17,290 nucleotides of DNA from Clostridia bacterium (GCA_900766945.1 CAAFXD010000118.1:1-17290), one strand, 5' to 3'. Shown: positions 4,989 through 13,596, counted from the first letter of the stretch. Program-made: numbers and translations. The notes: generated by a model not told the origin, from the sequence alone.

Positions 4989-6836
4989 TTATTTTTCACA
5001 GTGCATGGCGCGTACAGCATTACAGACCGCTAAAATCATCACGCCGACATCGGCAAACACGGCAACCCACATACTTGCAAGCCCGAACGCACTTAAAAGC
5101 AGTACAACCGCTTTCACTGAAAGTGCAAACACAATGTTCTGACGCACAATGCGCATGGTTTTTCGGGATATTTTGAGGGCTGTTACGAGTTTTGCAGGCT
5201 TGTCGTCCATCAAAACCACATCGGCCGCTTCAATCGCCGCGTCACTGCCAAGTGCACCCATGGCAATCCCGACATCAGCACGCGCAAGCACGGGCGCATC
5301 GTTAATGCCGTCTCCTACAAACGCCAAGGTGGATTTGGCGGTTTTTTCCGCAAGCAGTCTTTCTGTCTTTTCGACCTTATCATCAGGCATCAACTGCGTG
5401 TAGGCTTCATCAATACCGAGTTCTTTGGCAACCGCCTGCCCGACTTTATCGCTGTCGCCCGTAAGCATAACCGTTTTACGAATACCGGAAGCCTTTAACT
5501 GTTCCACAGCGGATTTGGCGTCAGGCTTTACGGTATCTGCAATAACAATATGCCCTGCATATACGCCGTCTACGGCAATATGCACCGTGGTTCCAACCGT
5601 TTTGCATTCGTGAAAATCGGCACCGACAGACTGCATCAAAGCACTGTTCCCGACATATACGGATTTTCCGTCAATCTCGGCATGAATGCCGCGTCCAGAA
5701 AGCTCCTCAATGCCGTCGATACGGCTTTTGTCAATATGCCCGCCGTGCGCCTTTAAAATCGAAACGGCTATGGGATGGGAAGAAAAGCTTTCTGCCGTTG
5801 CGGCGATGTCTAACAGTTCCCCTTCCGAAACCTGACGAGGGTGTATAGCCGTCACCGTAAACGTACCGTTGGTGAGCGTGCCGGTTTTGTCAAACGCAAC
5901 AGTTTCCGCTTTGGAAAGCGCTTCCAAGTAGTTTGCACCCTTAATCAGCACACCCTGCTTTGATGCCCCGCCAATCCCACAGAAAAAGGTCAGCGGTACC
6001 GATACAACCAACGCACACGGGCAGGAAACCACCAAAAAGGTCAGCGCACGCGTCACCCAAACAGAAAACGGCTGTTTCAAAACCAACGGCGGAATCAGCG
6101 CGAGCACAAGCGCCGCAAGCACCACGCACGGTGTGTAATATTTTGCAAATCGCGTAATGAAATTCTCACTTTTCGCTTTTTTAGAGGTTGCATTCTCAAC
6201 CAAATCCAGTATTTTGGAAACTGTGCTTTCCCCGAATACACCTGTCACCTTTGCCTCAATCAGACCGTTTTGATTGACAGAGCCGCTGATGATATTATCC
6301 CCCACGCGGCAGGTCACAGGTACGCTTTCCCCGGTCAGGGCGGAGGCATTCACCGTTGTCTCCCCTTTTGTAACCACAGCATCCAACGGAATTTTTTCAC
6401 CCGGCTTAATTTCAATAATTTCCCCGATTTCGACTTCTTCCGGAGAAACCGCCTTTACCTCTCCGTCCCGCAGGACATTGGCATAATCCGGGCGAATATC
6501 CATCAAAGCGGCAATGGATTTTCTGCTTTTACCGACCGCAATACTCTGAAACAACTCACCGACCTGATAAAACAGCATCACAGCAACCGCCTCGGGGTAA
6601 TCCGCGACGAAAAATGCGCCGATTGTCGCAACCGACATCAAAAAATTTTCATCGAATACCTGCCCGTGCACAATGTTGCGCAAGGCTTCAAACACCACAT
6701 CATACCCTACAATCGCATATGGGATAAGAAAGGTGAGTAAACGCACAACACCATCGGTCGGCAGTGCCCACACAACGACTAACAGTACTGCGGCAAGGAC
6801 AATACGAAATAAGTTTCGTTTTTGTTTACGGGACAT
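4989..6836 (-). CDS. cadA: Zinc/cadmium/lead-exporting P1B-2 ATPase without an N-terminal HMA domain
   Basis: 615 residues. It exports divalent soft metals (Zn, Cd, Pb) across the cytoplasmic membrane. In order: a short basic N terminus, membrane helices, actuator domain with TGES, the membrane metal site S-C272-P-C274 followed by ALVVSVPL, phosphorylated D316 in DKTGTLTNG, HPIA in the nucleotide domain, TGDSD, GDGINDAP from G508, and a last helix pair with K and DVG residues as in ZntA/CadA. The family usually begins with one or two HMA domains; here there is none, and a free HMA protein is encoded immediately upstream. I chose the ATG at 6836 because GAGGTG sits 6 bases before it; the GTG at 6845 overlaps that site. 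It is 10 bases from the HMA gene and probably translationally coupled to it. cadA is a family-level symbol; the preferred metal is inferred. Confidence 0.92.
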   Translation of the reverse strand: MSRKQKRNLFRIVLAAVLLVVVWALPTDGVVRLLTFLIPYAIVGYDVVFEALRNIVHGQVFDENFLMSVATIGAFFVADYPEAVAVMLFYQVGELFQSIAVGKSRKSIAALMDIRPDYANVLRDGEVKAVSPEEVEIGEIIEIKPGEKIPLDAVVTKGETTVNASALTGESVPVTCRVGDNIISGSVNQNGLIEAKVTGVFGESTVSKILDLVENATSKKAKSENFITRFAKYYTPCVVLAALVLALIPPLVLKQPFSVWVTRALTFLVVSCPCALVVSVPLTFFCGIGGASKQGVLIKGANYLEALSKAETVAFDKTGTLTNGTFTVTAIHPRQVSEGELLDIAATAESFSSHPIAVSILKAHGGHIDKSRIDGIEELSGRGIHAEIDGKSVYVGNSALMQSVGADFHECKTVGTTVHIAVDGVYAGHIVIADTVKPDAKSAVEQLKASGIRKTVMLTGDSDKVGQAVAKELGIDEAYTQLMPDDKVEKTERLLAEKTAKSTLAFVGDGINDAPVLARADVGIAMGALGSDAAIEAADVVLMDDKPAKLVTALKISRKTMRIVRQNIVFALSVKAVVLLLSAFGLASMWVAVFADVGVMILAVCNAVRAMHCEK

Positions 6837-6846
6837 ATTACACACC

Positions 6847-7065
6847 TCAATAAATCAGTCGGCAGTCGCGTTCAACCTTACGACAGGTTTTTTCAATCTT
6901 TTTCAATAAATCCACCGTAATCTCACTGTCTGTTTCCAAGGTCAGCTTTTGCGTCATAAAGTTTACAGTCGCGCGTTTTACCTCGGGCATTTTATTGATG
7001 GCATCTTCCATTTTTGCGGCACAGTTGGCACAATCCAGCTCTTCAAATTTATATACTTTCGTCAT
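6847..7065 (-). CDS. Free-standing heavy-metal-binding (HMA) protein partner of the P1B-2 ATPase
   Basis: 72 residues, one HMA domain. The metal loop is L-D11-C12-A-N-C15-A-A-K-M-E. An Asp directly before the first Cys is typical of the zinc/cadmium/lead HMA domains of CadA and ZntA and differs from the GMxCxxC of copper carriers. The protein corresponds to the N-terminal domain that CadA normally carries on the same chain. A perfect AGGAGG site (7075-7080) lies 9 bases before its ATG and overlaps the end of the repressor gene, whose stop codon is a single base away, so the two are translationally coupled. It probably captures the metal in the cytoplasm and delivers it to the pump. The domain is certain; the delivery role is inferred. 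Confidence 0.9.
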   Translation of the reverse strand: MTKVYKFEELDCANCAAKMEDAINKMPEVKRATVNFMTQKLTLETDSEITVDLLKKIEKTCRKVERDCRLIY

Positions 7066-7066
7066 T

Positions 7067-7408
7067 TTACATATCCTCCTCAGTTAAATGCTCAAATCCT
7101 TGCCCGATAATAGAACGGACATGGTCATCCGCCAAAAAATAAATTATGGTTTTACCCTCGCGGCGATTGGCAATCAGTTTGGCGTCTTTGAGTACTTTTA
7201 ACTGGTGTGAAATCGCCGACTGCGTCATCCCCAACAGTTCGGTAATTTCCCGCACACAAAGCTCTTGCTCAAACAGCGAAAACAAAATTTTCATACGGGT
7301 GGTATCCCCGAAAATTTTAAATAAATCTGCCAAATCGCAAAGAGCCTCGTCCTTCGGCAATTTCGTTCGCGCGTAATCCAATGCGACGGTATGGTCATGG
7401 TTATGCAT
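7067..7408 (-). CDS. ArsR/SmtB-family metal-responsive repressor
   Basis: 113 residues, winged helix-turn-helix. It would repress its own operon and release DNA on binding zinc or cadmium. The recognition region is C51-VREITELLGMTQSAISHQLKVL. The C-terminal helix carries D94, H96, H107 and E110 with exactly the spacing of the zinc site of SmtB and CzrA (alpha-5 site; D104, H106, H117, E120 in SmtB). A second possible site combines C51 (ELCV motif, alpha-3 position), C24 and the N-terminal HNHDH, as in CadC-like sensors, though CadC's second Cys is Arg here. Start: AAAGGAG directly abuts an ATG at 7417, so the ATG at 7408, 9 bases from it, is preferred. First gene of the operon. Confidence 0.93.
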   Translation of the reverse strand: MHNHDHTVALDYARTKLPKDEALCDLADLFKIFGDTTRMKILFSLFEQELCVREITELLGMTQSAISHQLKVLKDAKLIANRREGKTIIYFLADDHVRSIIGQGFEHLTEEDM

Positions 7409-7425
7409 CAAATGCATCTCCTTTC

Positions 7426-7445
7426 ATATGAATTTATATTCATAT
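7426..7445 (-). promoter_or_regulatory. ArsR/SmtB-type operator (downstream of -10)
   Basis: A perfect inverted repeat, ATATGAAT (7426-7433) and ATTCATAT (7438-7445), with a 4-base centre. It contains TGAA-N6-TTCA, the core of SmtB/CzrA operators. It overlaps the last bases of the -10 box and the transcription start and runs up to the ribosome site of the repressor gene. Confidence 0.88.
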
Positions 7446-7472
7446 ATTATCAACATTCATATGAATTGTCAA
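7444..7472 (-). promoter_or_regulatory. Promoter of the zinc/cadmium operon
   Basis: Read leftward: consensus -35 TTGACA (7472-7467), a 17-base spacer, and -10 TAATAT (7449-7444). It begins 11 bases after the beta-mannosidase terminator. Two palindromes overlap it, one in the spacer and one at the start site. Confidence 0.9.
7455..7466 (-). promoter_or_regulatory. Second palindrome in the promoter spacer
   Basis: The 12-base perfect palindrome ATTCATATGAAT touches the -35 box and fills most of the spacer. It uses the same octamer (ATATGAAT) as the downstream operator but with the two half-sites overlapping and pointing the other way, TTCA-N2-TGAA. It may be a second repressor site of different geometry. 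Confidence 0.7.
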
Positions 7473-7483
7473 TACTATATTAT

Positions 7484-7515
7484 AAAAAATCCGCAGAAAA
7501 ATTCCTGCGGATTTT
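7484..7515 (-). terminator. Rho-independent terminator of the polysaccharide operon / beta-mannosidase
   Basis: An 11-base-pair stem, AAAATCCGCAG (7486-7496) with CTGCGGATTTT (7505-7515), and an 8-base loop. Read leftward it ends in a T-run. It lies 7 bases after the beta-mannosidase stop and separates that operon from the metal promoter at 7472. Confidence 0.9.
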
Positions 7516-7522
7516 AAAAAGA

Positions 7523-10102
7523 TTATTTTAATTTTAAATCGGGCGGTATGCGGTGGTCATACATATAACTGCCAAAGTTGATAGGCTGTAAAAACACCTT
7601 TGCTTTGGCGACAAAGTCGGACAAGCGACTGCCGTTCGGAACAATATCCCCTGCACCAAAGAAAGAAATGTCATTTTGCAAACCTTCGGCCGTTGTACCG
7701 TCCGGTACAACTTGGGTAACCACTTTCGGCTCACCCGGCAACAAATCAAAATAATTGTCCGAAAACGGCTGTGTGTTGGATTTGGAATAGATTTGTAAAA
7801 AGCGCACATAGCTTTGCGATTGCAAAGTAAGCGTTGCTTGATTGCCTTGCATCTGTACCTGCATTTCCACCTGTGTTTTCGGCAAACGCAAATCCTTTTC
7901 CGGTGAAAACAGCAAGGTCTTTTGAGAAATTACTTCTTGGTCACAATACAGCCGCACAACCAGCACACACTTTTTTAAATTGCCGTATTTGCGCAAATCG
8001 GCAATTTGCAGTGTTTCCAGACAACGGCTTTCAAGTGCACCCAAATTCACCGAGCGCAACTCCCCTGTTGTCTGTACTTTCCCGTTAAAATTCATCAACG
8101 CATATTGTACACAACAAGCATTTACTGCTTTTGTTGTGTCGTTGATACCATAGATTTTTATGCAGTCCGCAGAGTCTTCCAAAGAAAGGGTTACGGGCGC
8201 ATTAAAATGACGCGCGCAGTATTGCAAGGCTTTGTAATTCCCGAAATAATCCATACTTGCCCAACTGCAAACCGGCCAACAATCGTTCAACTGCCAATAC
8301 ATAGACCCGTTGCAACGCCCGCGATTGCGGCGCCAATGCTCGGTCGCGTCGCGCACACATTCCTCTTGGCAAATTTGCGAGAGATAAATGTAATCTTCAA
8401 AACGCTTCGGCAACCGAAAACGCGAAGCAATATAGTATGCCATTTTCATATTGCCGCTGTTGCATTTTTGATGCGCGGAAAACACTTCGCTGGTCAAAGA
8501 ATAATCCGCAGGGGTTGCATAGGTTTCAAGCGTCTTTAAATCCGGCAGGCTTTCAAAGCCGAATTCACTGCAAAACCGCGTCATACGCTTGCGGTAATAG
8601 GTCAGCGGCTGTAAGCCGTGCCAAACCGCCCACAAATGTGTATCCCCGACATTGTCGCGGTCATACCCTTTCATATATGCCGTGCCGCACGGACTGCCCG
8701 GAATATACGGCGTTTGCGTGTCGAGTGTTTCCATCCACTCCGGCAAAATATGATAGAAAAACTTTTCTGTCCATTCCATATAATTTAAGCGTGTGCGCCA
8801 CGCAATGGACATGGTCTCAATTTCGTTGTTGCCGTTCCAAAGCGCCAAAGACGCGTGATGCCGTAAGCGTTTCACATTATATTCCACTTCTTTGTGCACA
8901 TTTTCAAGCAGTGTTTCATCAAAGAACGGATACGGCTGGCAAGCAAAGCAAAAATCCTGCCATACTAAAATTCCGTCGCGATCGCACTTGTCATACAGCA
9001 AATCACTTTCGTAATATCCGCCGCCCCAAATACGAAGCATATTCATATTGGAAAACTTCACAGCCTGCAAATCATATTCCAACCGTTCTTCTGTATAGCG
9101 ATTGATAAAACTGTCGGCGGGAATCCAATTCGCACCTTTAATAAACAACGGCACACCGTTAATTTTAAACTGAAAATTTTCACCGTATTCGTCGCGTTCG
9201 CGGTTGAGTTCAATCGTACGCAAGCCGATTTTCTTTTCAATTTTGTCGAAAACCGTTCCGTTTTCGTCCGAAATTTCAACCAGAATCGTATACAACGGCT
9301 GGGTTTCGGCATCAGACAAATCCCGCGTCCACCACAACTGCGGATTTTCAATCGCAACCGTATTTTTGGCAGTATCACCCTGTTTTAAAGGATTGATTTC
9401 GTCAAAAAGCACTTGATTTTCCGGGGAAAGTACGCGTGAGCGACAAAGCAAGTCGGCATTTTCCGAAACGCAATCTAACTCTGTATGTATATCGAGCCGC
9501 ACGGCATTGTCAATATGCATTTGCGCAATAAAAATATCGGAAATTTTTGCAACATTATACCCTACAACGGCAATATCGCCCGAAATGCCGCTTGGTGGCA
9601 ATACGGGGCCCCAATCCCACCCAAAATGACATTGCGGCTTACGAATATGCGGAATACCGTCCTGCCCGTTGCTGTTGCGCGGACATTTTTCAACCGCCTG
9701 TTTTTCTTTCACATAGTTTACAGGCGAATGAAACAAAATGCGTAAGGTATTGTGTTCTTGCAAATGTGGTTTCACGGAAAACGCATATTTTAAATGCGCA
9801 TTTTCGCCGTGACCGATACATTCGCCGTTCAAATAGACATCACAAATCGTGTCTAAACAACTGCACTCCAAATCAATTCGGTCACACGAAAGGAGTACTT
9901 CCGAACAATCGAACTCCTTTTGATATTCCCAATCGGTGCAGGCAACCCAATACACATCTTTTTCGTTTGTGCCGACAAACGGGTCGGGAATTTGCCCCAG
10001 GCGCAACAAATCCAAATAGTTGCAACCGGGTACAACTGCCTTTTGCCATTCAACTTTTCCCGCTTCGCGGAATGACCAATCCCCGTTCAAATTCACTTTC
10101 AT
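7523..10102 (-). CDS. Cytoplasmic beta-mannosidase (glycoside hydrolase family 2)
   Basis: 859 residues, the full length of GH2 beta-mannosidases, which release beta-linked mannose from non-reducing ends with retention. The N-terminal sugar-binding domain starts at LNGDWSFREAG. The family-specific FGWDWGP is at 160-166. The TIM barrel contains RIWGGGYYE and DFCFACQPYP, the acid/base E427 in NGNNE, and the nucleophile E513 in SEFG. C-terminal beta-sandwich domains follow. FGWDWGP favours beta-mannosidase over beta-galactosidase or glucuronidase. No signal peptide is present, so it acts inside the cell. The ribosome site GAGGG lies 7 bases from the ATG, and the gene starts 21 bases after the glycosyltransferase stop, so it reads as the last gene of the polysaccharide operon. 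Its substrate is unknown: imported mannan or N-glycan fragments, or an intermediate of the locus. Confidence 0.93.
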   Translation of the reverse strand: MKVNLNGDWSFREAGKVEWQKAVVPGCNYLDLLRLGQIPDPFVGTNEKDVYWVACTDWEYQKEFDCSEVLLSCDRIDLECSCLDTICDVYLNGECIGHGENAHLKYAFSVKPHLQEHNTLRILFHSPVNYVKEKQAVEKCPRNSNGQDGIPHIRKPQCHFGWDWGPVLPPSGISGDIAVVGYNVAKISDIFIAQMHIDNAVRLDIHTELDCVSENADLLCRSRVLSPENQVLFDEINPLKQGDTAKNTVAIENPQLWWTRDLSDAETQPLYTILVEISDENGTVFDKIEKKIGLRTIELNRERDEYGENFQFKINGVPLFIKGANWIPADSFINRYTEERLEYDLQAVKFSNMNMLRIWGGGYYESDLLYDKCDRDGILVWQDFCFACQPYPFFDETLLENVHKEVEYNVKRLRHHASLALWNGNNEIETMSIAWRTRLNYMEWTEKFFYHILPEWMETLDTQTPYIPGSPCGTAYMKGYDRDNVGDTHLWAVWHGLQPLTYYRKRMTRFCSEFGFESLPDLKTLETYATPADYSLTSEVFSAHQKCNSGNMKMAYYIASRFRLPKRFEDYIYLSQICQEECVRDATEHWRRNRGRCNGSMYWQLNDCWPVCSWASMDYFGNYKALQYCARHFNAPVTLSLEDSADCIKIYGINDTTKAVNACCVQYALMNFNGKVQTTGELRSVNLGALESRCLETLQIADLRKYGNLKKCVLVVRLYCDQEVISQKTLLFSPEKDLRLPKTQVEMQVQMQGNQATLTLQSQSYVRFLQIYSKSNTQPFSDNYFDLLPGEPKVVTQVVPDGTTAEGLQNDISFFGAGDIVPNGSRLSDFVAKAKVFLQPINFGSYMYDHRIPPDLKLK

Positions 10103-10123
10103 ATTTCTGCCCTCAAAATGGGG

Positions 10124-11125
10124 TTACCCATTTGCTTTCTCACTCAAAAATTGAATAAACCTATAAAACTTGAAATTCGTTTTGCGAAGCAGCATTAGTT
10201 TTTTGCTGATTTTGCCCGAGCGTACATATACATCGGGATTTGCCGCCTTAACCTTTGCATCAAAATCCTTAAATTCGGCAATCACCGCTTTGTCATCCCA
10301 AGGGAAACTGGAATAAATCGTACTTTGCGTGCGGACAATCTCAGCGACGCGGGTTTCAATGTAATTTACATACTGCGGCACGGCATCCGACTGGTTTTTA
10401 TATTCGCGGGCAAATTCCAACAAATGCAGACACACGCGGGAGTGGTCATCCTTGTGCTTTTGGAATCCTTGAATGCTGACACTTTGCGTATCGAGCGCCA
10501 AGCGGTACATATACACATAGCAATCGAAAAAGGTTACGGTTTTTACAAACGGCACAGGGAATAAAACATATTCCACATCCACATAAAAGCATTTTTCGTC
10601 CAGACGAATTTGATTGTCCTTTAAAATGCTTGTTTTGATAACCAAAGCGTGCATCGGCAAAAGTTTTTGTTCGCAAACATCCGCGAAAGCATATTCACGA
10701 TTCGGCTCTAAAAAGTCAAAAGCCACCGGTTTCGTTTCACTGACATCCTCATAGTATTCATAATAATTTGTGAATACAAAATCGGAATCGCAAGATTTCA
10801 ATGCGTTTACAAGTGTGACAAAGCATGCCGTATCTACCCAATCGTCGCCGTCAACCACTTTAAAGTATTTGCCGCGCGCCTCCTGAATGCCGACATTGAT
10901 GGTGGAGCCGTGCCCACCGTTTTCCTTGGAAATCAGACGAAAAGTATCGGGATATTTTTCTGCAAACTGCTGTGCAATTTCCGCCGTACGGTCCTTTGAG
11001 CCGTCATCGACAACCAAAACTTCAATCTCATTCAAAACCGGTTCTGCCAAAAAAGAATCCAGTGTATTTTCTAAAAACTTCTCAACATTATAGGACGGAA
11101 TGGTAATCGTAAGTACTTTTTCCAT
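10124..11125 (-). CDS. Family 2 glycosyltransferase
   Basis: 333 residues, GT-A fold, catalytic domain at the N terminus and no clear membrane span. It transfers a sugar from a nucleotide donor on the cytoplasmic side. Seen: ITIPSYNVEKF (7-17), VVDDGSKDRT (38-47) for nucleotide binding, and the metal-binding D92-G-D94-D95-W. The NGGHGSTINVG stretch replaces the more common NGGxSxARN of the other family-2 enzymes here, so it belongs to a different subgroup. The C terminus is basic (LRKTNFKFYRF) and may touch the membrane. GGAG lies 8 bases before the ATG. Donor and acceptor cannot be read from sequence. It lies 18 bases after the previous glycosyltransferase and 21 before the beta-mannosidase. 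Confidence 0.93.
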   Translation of the reverse strand: MEKVLTITIPSYNVEKFLENTLDSFLAEPVLNEIEVLVVDDGSKDRTAEIAQQFAEKYPDTFRLISKENGGHGSTINVGIQEARGKYFKVVDGDDWVDTACFVTLVNALKSCDSDFVFTNYYEYYEDVSETKPVAFDFLEPNREYAFADVCEQKLLPMHALVIKTSILKDNQIRLDEKCFYVDVEYVLFPVPFVKTVTFFDCYVYMYRLALDTQSVSIQGFQKHKDDHSRVCLHLLEFAREYKNQSDAVPQYVNYIETRVAEIVRTQSTIYSSFPWDDKAVIAEFKDFDAKVKAANPDVYVRSGKISKKLMLLRKTNFKFYRFIQFLSEKANG

Positions 11126-11143
11126 AGTTCACACTCCATAGAC

Positions 11144-12142
11144 TTATCTTCGTTTTAAAAGCTTATTCACCCTGAAAAGGCAACGCACAATACCAAAGCA
11201 TTTGTTGGAATAGAGCAGTTTAAACATAGCCTGTTCTTTTTTCGTCAGTGTGTTAAAATACGGATTGCTGTACGGAGAAATACCAAGTGAATCCAAGTTT
11301 TGGCGAAAACGCTTGATATACGGTTGTGCATCCGCGGTAAAATTCAGCACTTCACGACACGGCAAAAAGAAACCGTGAAAAGTGATAACCCACTCGACTT
11401 CGTCTTTAAACTTTTCCAAAGTATGCTTCTCTTCATAAAAACGGTAGATTTCCAAAACGGCGGCGATTCTATTTTTTGTCGTCTTTTCAGGGTCTCCGTT
11501 TCGTATGGTTGAATTCGGGCGCAAAAAGTAATTATACAAAGGGCGCTCGTTCCAATATGCACAAGAATGTACTAAGGAGAATAAATTACTGAATGCAATT
11601 AAATCCTCAAACATCATCTCAGGAAAAGCGAATTGATTTTCTATGAGCCATGTGCGTTTTAAGATTTTATTACACGGTGAAGGATCACTCAACAACAAAG
11701 ATTTACATGTATCCGCTGAGAAAACTGTGTTTGCAGGTATTTTCTGCGAATGCGTATACAGAACATTTTGTTGTTCATCCACAGCTTGAATGTCAAATAC
11801 AACCATTTCTACAGAATGCTTTTTTGCACAAGCATAGGTTATTTCAATCAAATCCGATTCAATCCAATCATCGGAGTCAACAAACAAGACATACTCTCCG
11901 CAGGCAACAGATAAACCGTTGTTGCGCGCAGAACCTTGCCCTGCATTTTTTTGATGTAAAACTTTAACGCGTGCATCTTCCTGTGCATACCGTTCGCAAA
12001 TCGCACTGCTTTCATCCGTTGAGCCATCGTCCACCAAAATGATTTCAATCTCTTTTTCTGTTTGATTTAGAATGGATTCAACGCATTTCGGCAGATACTT
12101 TTCCACATTGTAAACCGGAACAATCACACTAACCTTACACAT
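11144..12142 (-). CDS. Family 2 glycosyltransferase
   Basis: 332 residues, GT-A fold. Motifs: VSVIVPVYNVEKYL (4-17), LVDDGSTDESS (36-46), NAGQGSARNNG, and the metal-binding D89-S-D91-D92-W. The C-terminal half has EMMFEDLIAFSNL, the ED-type segment that usually holds the catalytic base in this family, and ends in a basic tail. The ORF is open to a TTG at 12151, but the ATG at 12142 is preferred since GAGGG is 10 bases before it. It follows the Wzy-like gene by 21 bases. It probably adds one sugar of the repeat unit; which one is unknown. Confidence 0.93.
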   Translation of the reverse strand: MCKVSVIVPVYNVEKYLPKCVESILNQTEKEIEIILVDDGSTDESSAICERYAQEDARVKVLHQKNAGQGSARNNGLSVACGEYVLFVDSDDWIESDLIEITYACAKKHSVEMVVFDIQAVDEQQNVLYTHSQKIPANTVFSADTCKSLLLSDPSPCNKILKRTWLIENQFAFPEMMFEDLIAFSNLFSLVHSCAYWNERPLYNYFLRPNSTIRNGDPEKTTKNRIAAVLEIYRFYEEKHTLEKFKDEVEWVITFHGFFLPCREVLNFTADAQPYIKRFRQNLDSLGISPYSNPYFNTLTKKEQAMFKLLYSNKCFGIVRCLFRVNKLLKRR

Positions 12143-12163
12143 TTCAGCCAAACCCTCACAATA

Positions 12164-13576
12164 TTAAAGCTTCTTTTCCTGTAACCCGTGTGACAAATAT
12201 CCGAGTGCACTCCAAAACAGCACAGTTGCCGCCGAGTTCAGATACAGAACATCCAACACGAACATACAGGAACAGGCGCATACCAGCAATACGGAAAACA
12301 AGGTGATAAAATAATAGGAATTTCGGTTTTGCTCAATTAAGAAAAACCGCTTAATAATCAATATCGCAATCATGACAAAAAAGGCACCCAGCAGCGCAAG
12401 ACCGACAACACCTTGCCCAACCAAAACATCCAGAAACATATTATGCGTGGAATCAAACGCACCCATATCATTGTTTACCATATATGTATCCGGTAAAACC
12501 TCTTTTGCATATGGCGTGATGTTTCTCTGAGAAACGCCGAAAATCGGAGAAGTTTTCCAGATTTCCAAACCGCTTTTCCATAAAGAAAAACGACGATTGC
12601 TGATGTCAGACTCGGTATCGGCTGTATCTCTGCCGGTAATCAAAACCAAATCAGGCGCATCGCTGTTTTCGCCCGGCGTTTGGCTACGCAATTCAATAAT
12701 TTTTTCAAGTGTGTAATTGTAGCCGCGTTTCACAAGTTGCGAACTGTAATAAAATGTAATAGAAAGCACAACAGCCAATACAAAGCACAAAACATTTTTT
12801 AACAGAGGCTTAAATGATTTTTTGCGGAATCCACGGGCTGAAAAACAAAAGAACAACACACATGCAACACCGATTATAGCACAAACCATACCGGTTCTCG
12901 AATCGCTTAACATAATATAGAAATAATCTAAAATGATATTGACAGCCAGAAGAACTTTCAAACCGCGTTTACTTTTCGGTTTCAGCGCCGCCCATGCACA
13001 AATGGAAATCACCACAGAAACAACACACAGAACCGAACCGTTATTCGGGTCGGAATATACGCCCCACAGTCTGCCCCAAACAAAACCGATAATCGTTTCG
13101 TTAAAACTGTATTGCCCAAACACGCCGTAATGTGCAAAAAACATACCGATGCTCACAATATTTGCAAGCAGTATGTAAACAGAAAAAACAACTGCTAAAA
13201 TACAAAACTCACGCTGATATTCCTGAATATCACGCTTCTCGTCACACGCATACAGCAATCCGAACTGCAATGTTGTCCAAATAAAGGATTGCAAACTTTC
13301 CGTTAAACCGTATTTACGGTTTAAAAATGCGGAAAACAGAATACTGCCGCAAAATAAAACTAAAATCCAAAGTCCTTTGGTTCTAACAAAACGCTTAAAA
13401 TGCACAGCGCGATATAAAAGCAGAACCGCACCGAATAAAACCAAAGCGTATGTGTAATACCGCAACACCGGGTTGCCGACCATTAAATTTGTAAAGGAAA
13501 GCAAAACCAATAAGATATACAAAACTTTAAAAGCGGTTTCCGCCTTTGGAATAATTGTTTCTAACCGTTTCAGCAT
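12164..13576 (-). CDS. Wzy/O-antigen-ligase-like polysaccharide polymerase
   Basis: 470 residues, integral membrane protein with about eleven or twelve hydrophobic spans. It belongs to the O-antigen ligase / Wzy_C group, which joins repeat units on lipid carrier outside the membrane. Seen: WGRLWGVYSDPNNGS in one loop; then a large external loop containing RRFSLWKSGLEIWKTSPIFGVS and STHNMFLDVLVGQGVVGL, the pattern of this family. In a Gram-positive bacterium a polymerase of capsule or wall polysaccharide is more likely than a lipopolysaccharide ligase. Translation start: only a weak TAGGT about 12 bases before the ATG is visible, and the upstream frame is closed by a TAG, so the ATG at 13576 is the sensible choice and expression may be low. 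It lies between a GT-B and a GT2 gene in a tight operon. Confidence 0.9.
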   Translation of the reverse strand: MLKRLETIIPKAETAFKVLYILLVLLSFTNLMVGNPVLRYYTYALVLFGAVLLLYRAVHFKRFVRTKGLWILVLFCGSILFSAFLNRKYGLTESLQSFIWTTLQFGLLYACDEKRDIQEYQREFCILAVVFSVYILLANIVSIGMFFAHYGVFGQYSFNETIIGFVWGRLWGVYSDPNNGSVLCVVSVVISICAWAALKPKSKRGLKVLLAVNIILDYFYIMLSDSRTGMVCAIIGVACVLFFCFSARGFRKKSFKPLLKNVLCFVLAVVLSITFYYSSQLVKRGYNYTLEKIIELRSQTPGENSDAPDLVLITGRDTADTESDISNRRFSLWKSGLEIWKTSPIFGVSQRNITPYAKEVLPDTYMVNNDMGAFDSTHNMFLDVLVGQGVVGLALLGAFFVMIAILIIKRFFLIEQNRNSYYFITLFSVLLVCACSCMFVLDVLYLNSAATVLFWSALGYLSHGLQEKKL

Positions 13577-13596
13577 ATGAACAAGTACCTACCCTT

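Noticed and set aside
8006..10158. Long plus-strand frames opposite the beta-mannosidase (up to about 220 codons)
   Set aside because: The minus strand carries an intact GH2 enzyme with all active-site motifs; the opposite frames show no domain or ribosome site.
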